Positions 1 through 6,000 of a stretch of DNA of 26,018 nt are shown one piece after another. The translations under genes were made by a program, and so were the position numbers. The stretch is taken from contig JAHFOW010000013.1 in NCBI GenBank assembly GCA_023261465.1, positions 1-26,018 of the forward strand, in the 5' to 3' direction. The notes beneath the pieces were generated by a model. It searched no databases and was not told the origin of the DNA. It saw nothing but the letters and a program-made list of their open reading frames with translations. Source of the DNA: Planctomycetota bacterium (GTDB lineage Bacteria > Planctomycetota > Brocadiia > Brocadiales > Brocadiaceae). The first letter of the stretch is position 1. Every line of letters starts with the position of its first letter.

Positions 1-184
1 GCCTCAACTCTTTGATGCCTGTATGTATTGTTGTTCTCGATGCGCCACTTGATTTAGCTACTCGGCTAACACCCCCATATCCAAGCGATTCTGCATCTGC
101 AGCCATACATAACCGAAAAGATCTCTCGTCCAAAAGTAACGAGAGTTTATTATATTTCATTGATACTCTATCTGCATTCTCCAT
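1..184 (-). CDS. ISAzo13-family transposase, N-terminal part (runs off left edge)
   Basis: On the minus strand an open frame starts at ATG 184-182 and stays open to base 1, giving 61 codons. The translation contains LLLDERSFRLCMAADAESLG, followed by GGVSRVAKSSGASRTTI. This matches the conserved N-terminus of ISAzo13-family DDE transposases: a 'LDER.RRL..AAEA..LG.GG' segment, then a helix-turn-helix ending 'SRTTI..G'. The rest of the enzyme, including the catalytic DDE residues, lies outside the window, so intactness cannot be judged. I could not define the terminal inverted repeat in the AT-rich stretch 185-479, which holds no other gene I can support. The family call rests on remembered motifs. 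Confidence 0.8.
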   Translation of the reverse strand, partial: MENADRVSMKYNKLSLLLDERSFRLCMAADAESLGYGGVSRVAKSSGASRTTIHTGIKELR

Positions 185-190
185 GCATAA

Positions 191-219
191 AACATATCAC
201 AAATCAATAAGTTGTTCAA
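191..219 (-). promoter_or_regulatory. putative sigma-70 promoter for the transposase
   Basis: Read on the minus strand, TTGAAC (219-214) and TATGTT (196-191) are separated by 17 bases. This lies directly upstream of the transposase ATG at 184. Transcription would start at about the ATG itself, so the message could be leaderless; no Shine-Dalgarno sequence is visible. Predicted from sequence only. Confidence 0.4.
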
Positions 220-479
220 GTTAATTTGAATAGGCTCCTAAGTTCAAGTGTGGTATCAAAAGCCGCCCTGAGGATAAGAGAACAAACGAAAACACAGCGA
301 AGGTTTAAAAAAGAGATCGATCAGATTTTATCTTCTGTTTTCAAGGTCTGACACTTATATCATTCCTATTTTAGTAAAAACCGGGAAATATATTGTATAA
401 TTGACGTAAGATAATATGATAATTGGGAAGTCTAATAGAAAGTTATACAACATAAAATTACTTTTACTTAAGAAAACTA

Positions 480-824
480 ATGAAATTGCCTAATGCAGAT
501 CAGGCACAAGTGGATCGTAAGAAAATTACGGAATACTTGTTGTGTACATCACATCCAGATGGCAGTAATAAAGCGGCCTTTTTTTCTCAATTTGGTTTCA
601 CGTTAGAAAATTGGAAAATTTTAGCAGAATCTTTGCGCAAACATGTGGCAACCCATAATGTGACAAAAGTGGTTAAATCTGAATATGGCACGCGTTATAG
701 TGAGATGGATTGTTAGAAACACCAGATAGCCGCAATCTATATGTTATGTAAGGACTGTCTGATAATAGAAACACAGTCTACAACACCAAAATTGATTACT
801 GCACACCCAAAATCGGAGGAAACC
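480..824 (+). pseudogene. DUF6883 protein gene, broken by small indels
   Basis: The first 78 codons begin MKLPNADQAQVDRKKITEYL and continue through HPDGSNKAAFFSQFGF and YGTRYSEMDC to a stop at 714-716. This fits the DUF6883 family, small proteins starting 'LPNA..A.VD..K...YLL...HP.G..KA.FF...G'. The family's C-terminus is still present downstream but spread over other frames: LETPDSRNLY (frame of 713), VRTV (frame of 748), then IIETQSTTPKLITAHPK (frame of 762). Three lesions explain this: a 1-base loss near 711-713, a 5-base tandem duplication TATGT TATGT at 740-749, and a lost G near 760 that would restore a Trp codon. The last piece reads in frame into the next gene without a stop. Such genes are often paired with DUF4926 genes; the function is unknown. 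Confidence 0.72.
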
Positions 825-1055
825 ATGATAAAAGAGCATGATCGAATTGTTTTGTTGAAAGACTTACCGGAGGATGGGTTACAGGCTGGGGATGTCGGTA
901 CGGTTGTTCATATTCATCGTCAAGGTGAAGCATTTGAAGTCGAATTTATGACACTTGACGGTGGAACAGTTGCTGTTGTAACTTTGCTTTCACCGCAGAT
1001 ACGAGCAGTTAGTAAAAGGGACATCACACACGTTAGAGAACTTGCCGTCTCTTGA
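825..1055 (+). CDS. DUF4926 domain-containing small protein
   Basis: This encodes 76 residues, MIKEHDRIVLLKDLPEDGLQ and onward. The pattern 'D.V.L..DLPE.GL..GD.GTVV.....AFEVEF...G.T.A..TL' is that of DUF4926, a short beta-rich domain. I chose ATG 825 over an upstream in-frame ATG at 741. It has a GGAGGA ribosome site at 815-820, and the codons between 741 and 824 encode the decayed DUF6883 tail. DUF4926 genes commonly follow DUF6883 genes, possibly as a toxin-antitoxin or effector-immunity style pair, but I know of no proven role. Here the partner is broken while this gene is intact. It lies 82 bases before attC site 1 and could belong to an integron cassette. Confidence 0.75.
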   Translation: MIKEHDRIVLLKDLPEDGLQAGDVGTVVHIHRQGEAFEVEFMTLDGGTVAVVTLLSPQIRAVSKRDITHVRELAVS

Positions 1056-1137
1056 TTAAAAAAGGATTTTGCTGATATATACAATATAGTTAGGCTAAAG
1101 GAATTTTCACCTTTTAAGCTTATAAACAAATCTTCTG

Positions 1138-1262
1138 GTATAACAAGGCGTTCAACCTGACGTCTCATTCTTAGTCAAAGTTAGAGTTATTTTATTCCTA
1201 ATATTGATTACGTAATTAAGTTTTATTAATCGTATCGGCGCAGGTTAACTTGCGCGTTAGGC
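1138..1262 (+). other. integron attC recombination site 1
   Basis: The site has the standard attC layout over about 125 bases. R'' is GTATAAC (1138-1144), followed by a 5-base spacer and L'' GTTCAACCTG (1150-1159). After a variable centre come L' CAGGTTAAC (1241-1249), a 6-base spacer and R' GTTAGGC (1256-1262). L'' pairs with L' except for one unpaired C, the extrahelical base that is a hallmark of attC hairpins. R'' is an imperfect complement of R'. The next ORF starts 21 bases after the site, as expected for a cassette junction. Confidence 0.8.
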
Positions 1263-1282
1263 TGACCAAAGTTGGAGGAAGC

Positions 1283-2125
1283 ATGGCACATTGCATGCAT
1301 TGCGGCAGTATTCTCCCTGACGACTGGACGGCAGCCTGTCCCCAGTGCGGGCAGACTGGCAAGCGGATCGAGGTCAACGTGTCCGACGGTGTTGTCGAGA
1401 GAGACGACCACAAGATGGGATTCACGGACGGGACCACCGGACGATACGCAGTCCACTCCGACTCAGTGGACCCCACCGATACACTTCTGATCGAGAAGCT
1501 CGTCCAGGATTACGTCCAAGGTAATACCGCCGACCTTGAGGCCTACATTGACCAGTATGTCTCTCCCTTTGACTTTCGAGCGCTTGTAGAGGATACATTC
1601 TACCGTGGTATTCCAGCCTCGAAAAGACCGCTGATCCCCGGAGATAGAATCGGTCCAGCGCTCGTATCTGGAGAGGGACGCTACAATTCCTCCGGCCGGC
1701 GAGCACTCTACCTAATTGACGATCTCCGTTTCCTATCCGCAGAGATCAAGGCGACCGAAATGCTCGTGCAGAAGTACCGAATCAACCTCTCTAGTCTTCG
1801 CGTGGCTGACCTCACCAGCGAAAACGAACAGTTGCCAAACAGCCTGTCGTTGCTCTTTCAGGCTGCCGAAAGAGGAGCCACCGGAGCGGGCTGGCCTTTC
1901 GAGCGCGAGCTCCAATCCCGAGGCAAATCGAGGTATACGTTGAGCCAATCCCTTGCTTCGGCTTTTGACCGGCGATCGTGGCAAGGGATCTTGGTTCCCG
2001 GTGTGCATGGTGCCGCCGGCGTCCACTATCGGAACCTGGCTCTCTGGGGCGATTGCGTAGAGGCCTGGCAGGACTGGGCCGTCGGGCCCTTTTTCGCCCG
2101 GACCTCTGTCCCGGGTGTAGACTGA
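1283..2125 (+). CDS. zinc-ribbon plus RES-domain protein (integron cassette; likely NAD+-targeting toxin)
   Basis: A 280-residue product. ATG 1283 is preceded by GGAGGA at 1274-1279; a TTG at 1250 in the same frame lies inside attC1 and is rejected. Residues 4-22 hold two CxxC knuckles (C4/C7 and C19/C22), a zinc ribbon. The rest matches the RES domain: YRG near residue 107, then GRYNSSGRRALYLIDD with a following SAEIKA segment, and near the C-terminus the TLSQSLASAF segment, WQGILVPGV, and NLALW. RES proteins are toxins of RES-Xre systems that degrade or modify NAD+, with conserved Arg, Tyr and Glu residues (established for the family). No Xre antitoxin is adjacent. The gene fills the space between two attC sites, is much richer in GC than its flanks, and so was probably acquired as a cassette. 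Toxicity is inference. Confidence 0.8.
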   Translation: MAHCMHCGSILPDDWTAACPQCGQTGKRIEVNVSDGVVERDDHKMGFTDGTTGRYAVHSDSVDPTDTLLIEKLVQDYVQGNTADLEAYIDQYVSPFDFRALVEDTFYRGIPASKRPLIPGDRIGPALVSGEGRYNSSGRRALYLIDDLRFLSAEIKATEMLVQKYRINLSSLRVADLTSENEQLPNSLSLLFQAAERGATGAGWPFERELQSRGKSRYTLSQSLASAFDRRSWQGILVPGVHGAAGVHYRNLALWGDCVEAWQDWAVGPFFARTSVPGVD

Positions 2126-2129
2126 GTTA

Positions 2130-2246
2130 GCTTAACATGTCGCTGAAGCTGACGCCTTGGGTGCGTCTCTGGTTCGAGGGAGGGCCGTTCGCCGGGGTTC
2201 GCTTCGCGCTGGTTATTCGGCGGCGCAGCTTAGCTCGACGTTAGGC
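2130..2246 (+). other. integron attC recombination site 2
   Basis: The layout matches site 1 over 117 bases. R'' is GCTTAAC (2130-2136), with a 5-base spacer and L'' GCTGAAGCTG (2142-2151). L' is CAGCTTAGC (2226-2234), followed by spacer TCGAC and R' GTTAGGC (2240-2246). L'' and L' pair perfectly apart from one extrahelical G, and R'' and R' differ from perfect complementarity at one base. It begins 4 bases after the stop of the RES gene, so the cassette is about 984 bases from R' to R'. The centre (2152-2225) is GC-rich and can fold. Confidence 0.88.
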
Positions 2247-2264
2247 CACACCAGAACCCCTCCC

Positions 2265-2615
2265 ATGACCACTTGGCGAAGAACACTTCTTGAGCATTCG
2301 CGGGCGCTTCTCGCGTGGATGGATGAACAATGTCGACCCGAAAGCGCGCTGGCAAAAATTGCTGATGACCTTGAAAGGTTTATAAAGTTTCGAGTCCAGA
2401 CACCACAGGATGCGCAGCACCGCATCTACCGTCACCTTGAATGCCCGTGCGGAAGCCAAATACTCAAGCGAACGAATGCATGGCCGGTTTGCCCGGTAAT
2501 ACGGACGGCTCAAAGAATAAATTTCGTTGTTTGCTGTTGTTTTGGTTTGCGGTTCTCATTTTTCCTCATAACTATATCATTGATTTTCATCATTGCAACC
2601 CTGTTACCCTTGTAA
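2265..2615 (+). CDS. hypothetical protein of a third, probably truncated cassette
   Basis: ATG 2265 lies 18 bases after attC2, the usual place for a cassette ORF, and opens a 116-residue frame. Residues 1-60 are charged and look helical (TTWRRTLLEHSRALLAWMDE and onward). A short ECPCGS...WPVCP stretch follows. The last 30 residues are strongly hydrophobic. Base composition changes abruptly near 2515 from GC-rich to AT-rich, at about the point where the protein turns hydrophobic. The C-terminus may therefore be host DNA read through after the cassette lost its own end and attC site. I do not recognise a family. Confidence 0.4.
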   Translation: MTTWRRTLLEHSRALLAWMDEQCRPESALAKIADDLERFIKFRVQTPQDAQHRIYRHLECPCGSQILKRTNAWPVCPVIRTAQRINFVVCCCFGLRFSFFLITISLIFIIATLLPL

Positions 2616-2932
2616 TTATTTATGTATATTTGAGAAAATTTGCATTCCCGGACAGCCTGTTAATTATAGAATATACTTGACAAGGTTAGAACAGTAAGGT
2701 ATTTTAGTGCCGCTACTATGGCACGACCCTTGAGAATCCAATATATCAATGCAATATATCATATTATGTCAAGATGCCCGTCTTTTGTGGATGTCGTGGT
2801 TCTTTTTGTTAATAAGCGCATGGTGTATCACTAAGGTCTTCATAATATACTTTGTCTTTTAAAATTAAGCGAAGTGATGGGATGGAAATGCTTTTCATTT
2901 TTTAACCTCAAAATAAAGAAAGGAGTAAGAAT
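2616..2932. other. gene-free AT-rich spacer
   Basis: I see no gene in these 317 bases. The stretch lies between the end of the cassette region and the secreted cysteine-rich protein. It contains the promoter candidate at 2677-2705 and, just before the next gene, a strong ribosome site AAAGGAG. TATATCA repeats around 2741-2765 (AATATATCAATGCAATATATCA) are a short direct repeat of unknown meaning. Confidence 0.5.
2677..2705 (+). promoter_or_regulatory. putative sigma-70 promoter
   Basis: A perfect -35 box TTGACA (2677-2682) is followed by 17 bases and TATTTT (2700-2705) as the -10 box. The only downstream gene is the secreted protein at 2933, which would have a leader of about 220 bases. Sequence prediction only. 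Confidence 0.45.
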
Positions 2933-3433
2933 ATGAAGTTGAGTATTTTAAAAAATTTTTTGATCGTGTTTGGTTTTAGTCTTTTTATCGTTGCTTCCAT
3001 AAAACCTGGCGTTTATGCTAATGAAAAATGTGTAAAACCATGTTATGCAGACCGGTGCTATTATGGGACGTTCGATTGTGCTTTTCTGTGTGGGATGGAA
3101 TTTATTTCCGTGTGTTTTGATAAAAATGGTGATTTGCTCGATGAGTCAGACGGGATTTCCATACAAATACAAAAGGGCGAGACATGCTATATTATTACTA
3201 TTGGAGATGTAAATTTTAAAATCGAACTGAAACTTAGATTCCTGGAGTGCAATGGTAATCCCTGCTCCAGGGTAATCGGGACTTTACGCTTCATTGAGGA
3301 CTGCAAAGAGGTAGCCCGGTGTTGTATAAAGGGCTACGAGTCAACATCAAATGTTAATTCGGCAGCTCCTCAGAAAAGTGTACAAGAATTAATTCCCGCC
3401 CTGAAAGATTTGTACCTCAGGTTAAAAAAGTAG
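2933..3433 (+). CDS. secreted cysteine-rich protein, unknown function
   Basis: This encodes 166 residues starting at ATG 2933 behind AAAGGAG. Residues 1-29 form a typical Sec signal peptide: K4/K7, then a long hydrophobic run, and a VYA cleavage motif before N30. The mature protein has 12 cysteines, six of them in the first 35 mature residues (KCVKPCYADRCYYG and following), with more at ETC, LECNGNPC and DCKEVARCC. Such density suggests disulfides or metal binding outside the cytoplasm. The last 30 residues are cysteine-free and helical (a QELIPALKDLYLRLKK tail). I do not recognise the family. The number of cysteines is even, consistent with up to six disulfides; c-type heme is unlikely because no CxxCH is present. 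Confidence 0.72.
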   Translation: MKLSILKNFLIVFGFSLFIVASIKPGVYANEKCVKPCYADRCYYGTFDCAFLCGMEFISVCFDKNGDLLDESDGISIQIQKGETCYIITIGDVNFKIELKLRFLECNGNPCSRVIGTLRFIEDCKEVARCCIKGYESTSNVNSAAPQKSVQELIPALKDLYLRLKK

Positions 3434-3499
3434 GATGTAGGAGTTTTTTATAAAGACCCATAAACAGATCCCGTCATTTCGCTTAAATAAATATAATAG

Positions 3500-3848
3500 G
3501 GTTATCTGATTCATTATGGAATACCATTGTCGGTAAAGGTATTTACGGGCAATACGAGTAACACAAAGACGTTTGCATCTCAGGTAAGGAAGGTCGCGGA
3601 GCGGTTTGGTGGAGGAGCGGTGACCTTTGTAGGGGATCGTGGGATGATCAGGAATCGGCAGATAGAGGAAGTCGGTTTGTATATGGAAGAAATCCAGATT
3701 AATGGAGTAGCACATGCAATCAAATACCACAACCACGAGAGACTGTCCGGCAGTTGTTGGATGCCGCACAGGTACAGTTACCGACTATCATTCCCGGCAA
3801 AGGGGTAATTGTAACCACTAAAAAGAGACTGCAAAGTGGTGTGTTTAT
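3500..3848 (+). pseudogene. decayed DDE transposase remnant (IS1634/IS4-like)
   Basis: The frame through 3515-3700 reads YGIPLSVKVFTGNTSNTKTF and then VTFVGDRGMIRNRQIEE. This matches the region of IS1634-type transposases around the second catalytic Asp ('G.PL...VF.GNT.D..TF...'; 'VGDRGM'). A stop lies just upstream at 3497-3499 and the N-terminus is missing. From 3739 a different frame gives ETVRQLLDAAQVQLPTIIPG and TTKKRLQS, which resembles the end of such transposases. Together they indicate loss of the start and middle plus a frameshift near 3700-3739. The remnant abuts the 3' side of the broken DUF4139 gene on the other strand. The exact IS family is moderately certain. Confidence 0.65.
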
Positions 3849-3859
3849 TTACCGCATTT

Positions 3860-4289
3860 TTACCAGCGATATAATACGGTATATTTCAACACAGCCTCTT
3901 CATCCTTTGGCGTATGGTCAATACGATCCTCCCCCAGAAAAACCTGTGATTGGTCCACATCCGATTTATAAACACGCACCGTTCCGGCAGGTATGGGTAA
4001 TCCCAGCCCATTTTTTTCTGAATTCACGAATTCCAGCTTTACATTCACCTTCTTTTCATGTTCGTAATCTGTCCCTGATTGGTTATTGATAGAAACCCAG
4101 GCAGATAAATCCAATTTTTTTTCGTCCTCATGCACCAGCGCCACATATTCTGCGTGCCACCCGATACCCTCCGTTAAGTAGCTTGTTTCCATATTATGGG
4201 CGCCGGCCTTCGTACCCGAAAGATACCAGACCAGGGTTGGTCTCGTAATTAAACCGGCAGGCTATTATAAAAAAAATACTTTTTCCCAT
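3860..4289 (-). pseudogene. DUF4139 protein gene, internally deleted
   Basis: DUF4139 proteins are normally several hundred residues, and only pieces remain here. A native-looking start, GAGGAGG (4305-4299) and ATG at 4289, encodes the beginning of a signal peptide (MGKSIFFII). This jumps, out of frame, into a segment reading ITRPTLVWYLSGTKAGAHNM and METSYLTEGIGWHAEYVALV (about 4240-4130), a hallmark DUF4139 stretch. A further loss of roughly 80 residues, probably in frame, follows GTDY. The next piece has FVNSEKNGLGLPIPAG, RVYKSD and GEDRIDHTPKDE. Homology ends near 3896, beside the transposase remnant, and the stop is at 3860-3862. It starts 32 bases after the AmpG-like gene, so both were probably one operon. 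Confidence 0.7.
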
Positions 4290-4321
4290 TTTTTAATCCT
4301 CCTCAAGTTAAGGTTCATTCT

Positions 4322-5584
4322 TCATAATTCAACAGGCAACTCTCCCTGTTGACTGCTAACGTTCGATTCCTTTTGCCACGCATGGTAACGGATGAGGAAT
4401 ACCAGGCCGGGAATAGCAGCAACGGAGCAGAAGACAAAAAAATTAAACCATCCCATATACTCTGCCAGATATCCGGTAGGCGAGGCAACAATCACCCGCG
4501 GAATACCCATGAGACTGCTCAAAAGGGCATATTGCGTGGCAGTAAATTTCTTATTGCAAAGACTGGCCATAAAAGCCGTAAATGCAGACACACCCATACC
4601 ACTGGTCAGATTTTCAAAGGTAATGGTGGATACCAGTATTGAGTATTGCGCCCCCATGGATGCCAGCGCTGAAAAGGCCAGGGTTGAAATGGCCTGGAGT
4701 ATCCCAAAAATCCAGAGCGATTTGTAAAGACCCAGTTTGACGAGGATGACGCCGCCGACGAGACTACCCCCGATTGTTGCTAATATGCCAAATGTCTTTG
4801 CAACCACCGCCAGTTCTGTTTTGGTAAAACCCATCTTGAGAATAAACGGGGTTGTCATATTAGCCGCCATAACATCGCCGATTTTATAGAGCAGGATAAA
4901 GGCCAGTATCTCAAATGCCCCTCTCCTCGAAAAATAATCGGTAAAAGGCTCTATGACTGCTTCGCGGAGAGATTGGGGCGGAACAATCAGTCCGGCAGGA
5001 TTTGGCGCTAAGAGAGTCGTAATCATACCAAGAAAGAGTGTTGCCGCCATCAGGAGATAGACATAATTCCAGGGTATCCGGTCTGCCAGAAACAGTGCAA
5101 ATGCCCCTGAAATGAGCATGCCCAGACGATACCCATTCACGGCAAGTGAAGAACCAAACCCCAATTCCTCGTCACGTAAGAGTTCCCGCCGGTAGGCGTC
5201 AACGACCACATCCTGACTTGCGCTCAGGAAAGACACGACCAAGGCCAGAAAAGCAATCGCCCACGGAGATTCAGCAGGTTTTACATAATAAAATGCGCCG
5301 ATAGCGAACATGAGGAGTATCTGGAATATGAATATCCACCCACGCCGTCTGCCCAGAAAGGGAGGCACATAGCGATCCAGAGCGGGCGCCCACAGGAACT
5401 TGACGGTATAGGGAAGCCCCACAAGGGAAAACATCCCGATAACCGCAAGGTCTACCTTTTCATCCGTCATCCATGCCTGAAGCGTGGAACCGGTGATCAG
5501 AAGAGGAATGCCAGAGCTTACACCCAGAAAGAAGATAACCAGCATCCGCCAGTTAAGAATGGTTTTTACGATAGATCCTTGCAT
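4322..5584 (-). CDS. ampG: AmpG-like muropeptide/MFS permease
   Basis: A 420-residue polytopic membrane protein. It starts WRMLVIFFLGVSSGIPLLIT and then TGSTLQAWM, continuing to GLPYTVKFLWAPALDRYVPP and LGRRRGW. These are signature segments of the AmpG/PAT subfamily of the major facilitator superfamily. The SQDVVVDAYRRELL segment near residue 125 is also characteristic. AmpG imports anhydro-muropeptides from the periplasm for peptidoglycan recycling (known for E. coli, where it is longer, about 490 residues). About 12 membrane segments are apparent. The ATG at 5584 has no obvious Shine-Dalgarno site. The broken DUF4139 gene follows 32 bases downstream. The substrate in this organism is inferred from family only. 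Confidence 0.82.
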   Translation of the reverse strand: MQGSIVKTILNWRMLVIFFLGVSSGIPLLITGSTLQAWMTDEKVDLAVIGMFSLVGLPYTVKFLWAPALDRYVPPFLGRRRGWIFIFQILLMFAIGAFYYVKPAESPWAIAFLALVVSFLSASQDVVVDAYRRELLRDEELGFGSSLAVNGYRLGMLISGAFALFLADRIPWNYVYLLMAATLFLGMITTLLAPNPAGLIVPPQSLREAVIEPFTDYFSRRGAFEILAFILLYKIGDVMAANMTTPFILKMGFTKTELAVVAKTFGILATIGGSLVGGVILVKLGLYKSLWIFGILQAISTLAFSALASMGAQYSILVSTITFENLTSGMGVSAFTAFMASLCNKKFTATQYALLSSLMGIPRVIVASPTGYLAEYMGWFNFFVFCSVAAIPGLVFLIRYHAWQKESNVSSQQGELPVEL

Positions 5585-5675
5585 GGGATTTATTTTATAT
5601 AGAATAGAAATCCTGAACTCAGGAAAATCGTTAACATATTAGTAAACGTCTTAAACAAGTTGACATGCAAACGCC

Positions 5676-5698
5676 ATTGCGAGCGACGACGAAGCAAT
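5676..5698. repeat. short inverted repeat of the 'ATTGCGAGC...GAAGCAAT' type
   Basis: ATTGC (5676-5680) and GCAAT (5694-5698) flank a GAGCGACGACGAA centre. Very similar 'cattgcgagcgac..gaagcaatc' units recur across many bacterial genomes as dispersed intergenic repeats. Only one copy is present here. Confidence 0.45.
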
Positions 5699-5878
5699 CC
5701 TTCTCTCGTAAACAAGCAGTACCTCTTGATAAAGGGGGGTGAAGGGAGTTGTTAAAAAACTTACAAAAAAAGAATCTCGCACAAGCGTCCCTCTTCAGCA
5801 CCGACAGGAATAAACATGCTGCCGCGCGCACCATGGACACAATTCAATAACCGATACGGAGATTTTTGTATCACCTGG

Positions 5879-5934
5879 GGCAGTCTGGTCAAACGCTACC
5901 ATCATAAAGGCGTTAGCTACCCTGCCTGGCGGCA
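5879..5934. other. foldable segment, possible structured RNA
   Basis: GGCAG (5879-5883) pairs with CTGCC (5922-5926), and inside it AACGC (5892-5896) pairs with GCGTT (5910-5914). The same CTGCC can instead form a tight hairpin with GGCA (5931-5934). Nested and mutually exclusive pairings are typical of regulatory RNAs. I could not match it to a riboswitch class I know. On the minus strand it would sit about 290 bases upstream of the AmpG-like start. Confidence 0.2.
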
Positions 5935-6000
5935 AATGTGTTAATTTTACTACTCAGAAAAGCAAAAACGAATTGTAATTGATTAATTACCTATGAAATT

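Larger units (their letters stand above)
5585..6000. other. gene-free spacer with repeats and a foldable segment
   Basis: The 416 bases lie between the starts/ends of the AmpG-like gene and ychF. I see no convincing gene; a minus-strand 69-codon frame is rich in rare residues and has no ribosome site. The stretch contains an ATTGC...GCAAT repeat at 5676-5698 and the foldable block 5879-5934. The AmpG-like gene promoter should be in this interval. Confidence 0.5.

Noticed and set aside
12..224. Plus-strand 70-codon frame at the left edge
   Set aside because: It is the antisense of a clearly recognisable ISAzo13 transposase N-terminus and has no similarity of its own.
1089..1095. An additional GTTAGGC core that could be another attC
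   Set aside because: No L' arm, spacer or R'' partner lies upstream; the preceding DNA is AT-rich spacer and the end of DUF4926. A chance 7-mer is more likely.
1250..1282. Upstream TTG start for the RES protein
   Set aside because: It lies inside attC1, has no ribosome site, and ATG 1283 with GGAGGA fits the cassette layout.
5631..5840. Minus-strand 69-codon frame
   Set aside because: Cysteine- and arginine-rich noise-like composition, no ribosome site, and overlaps a repeat unit.
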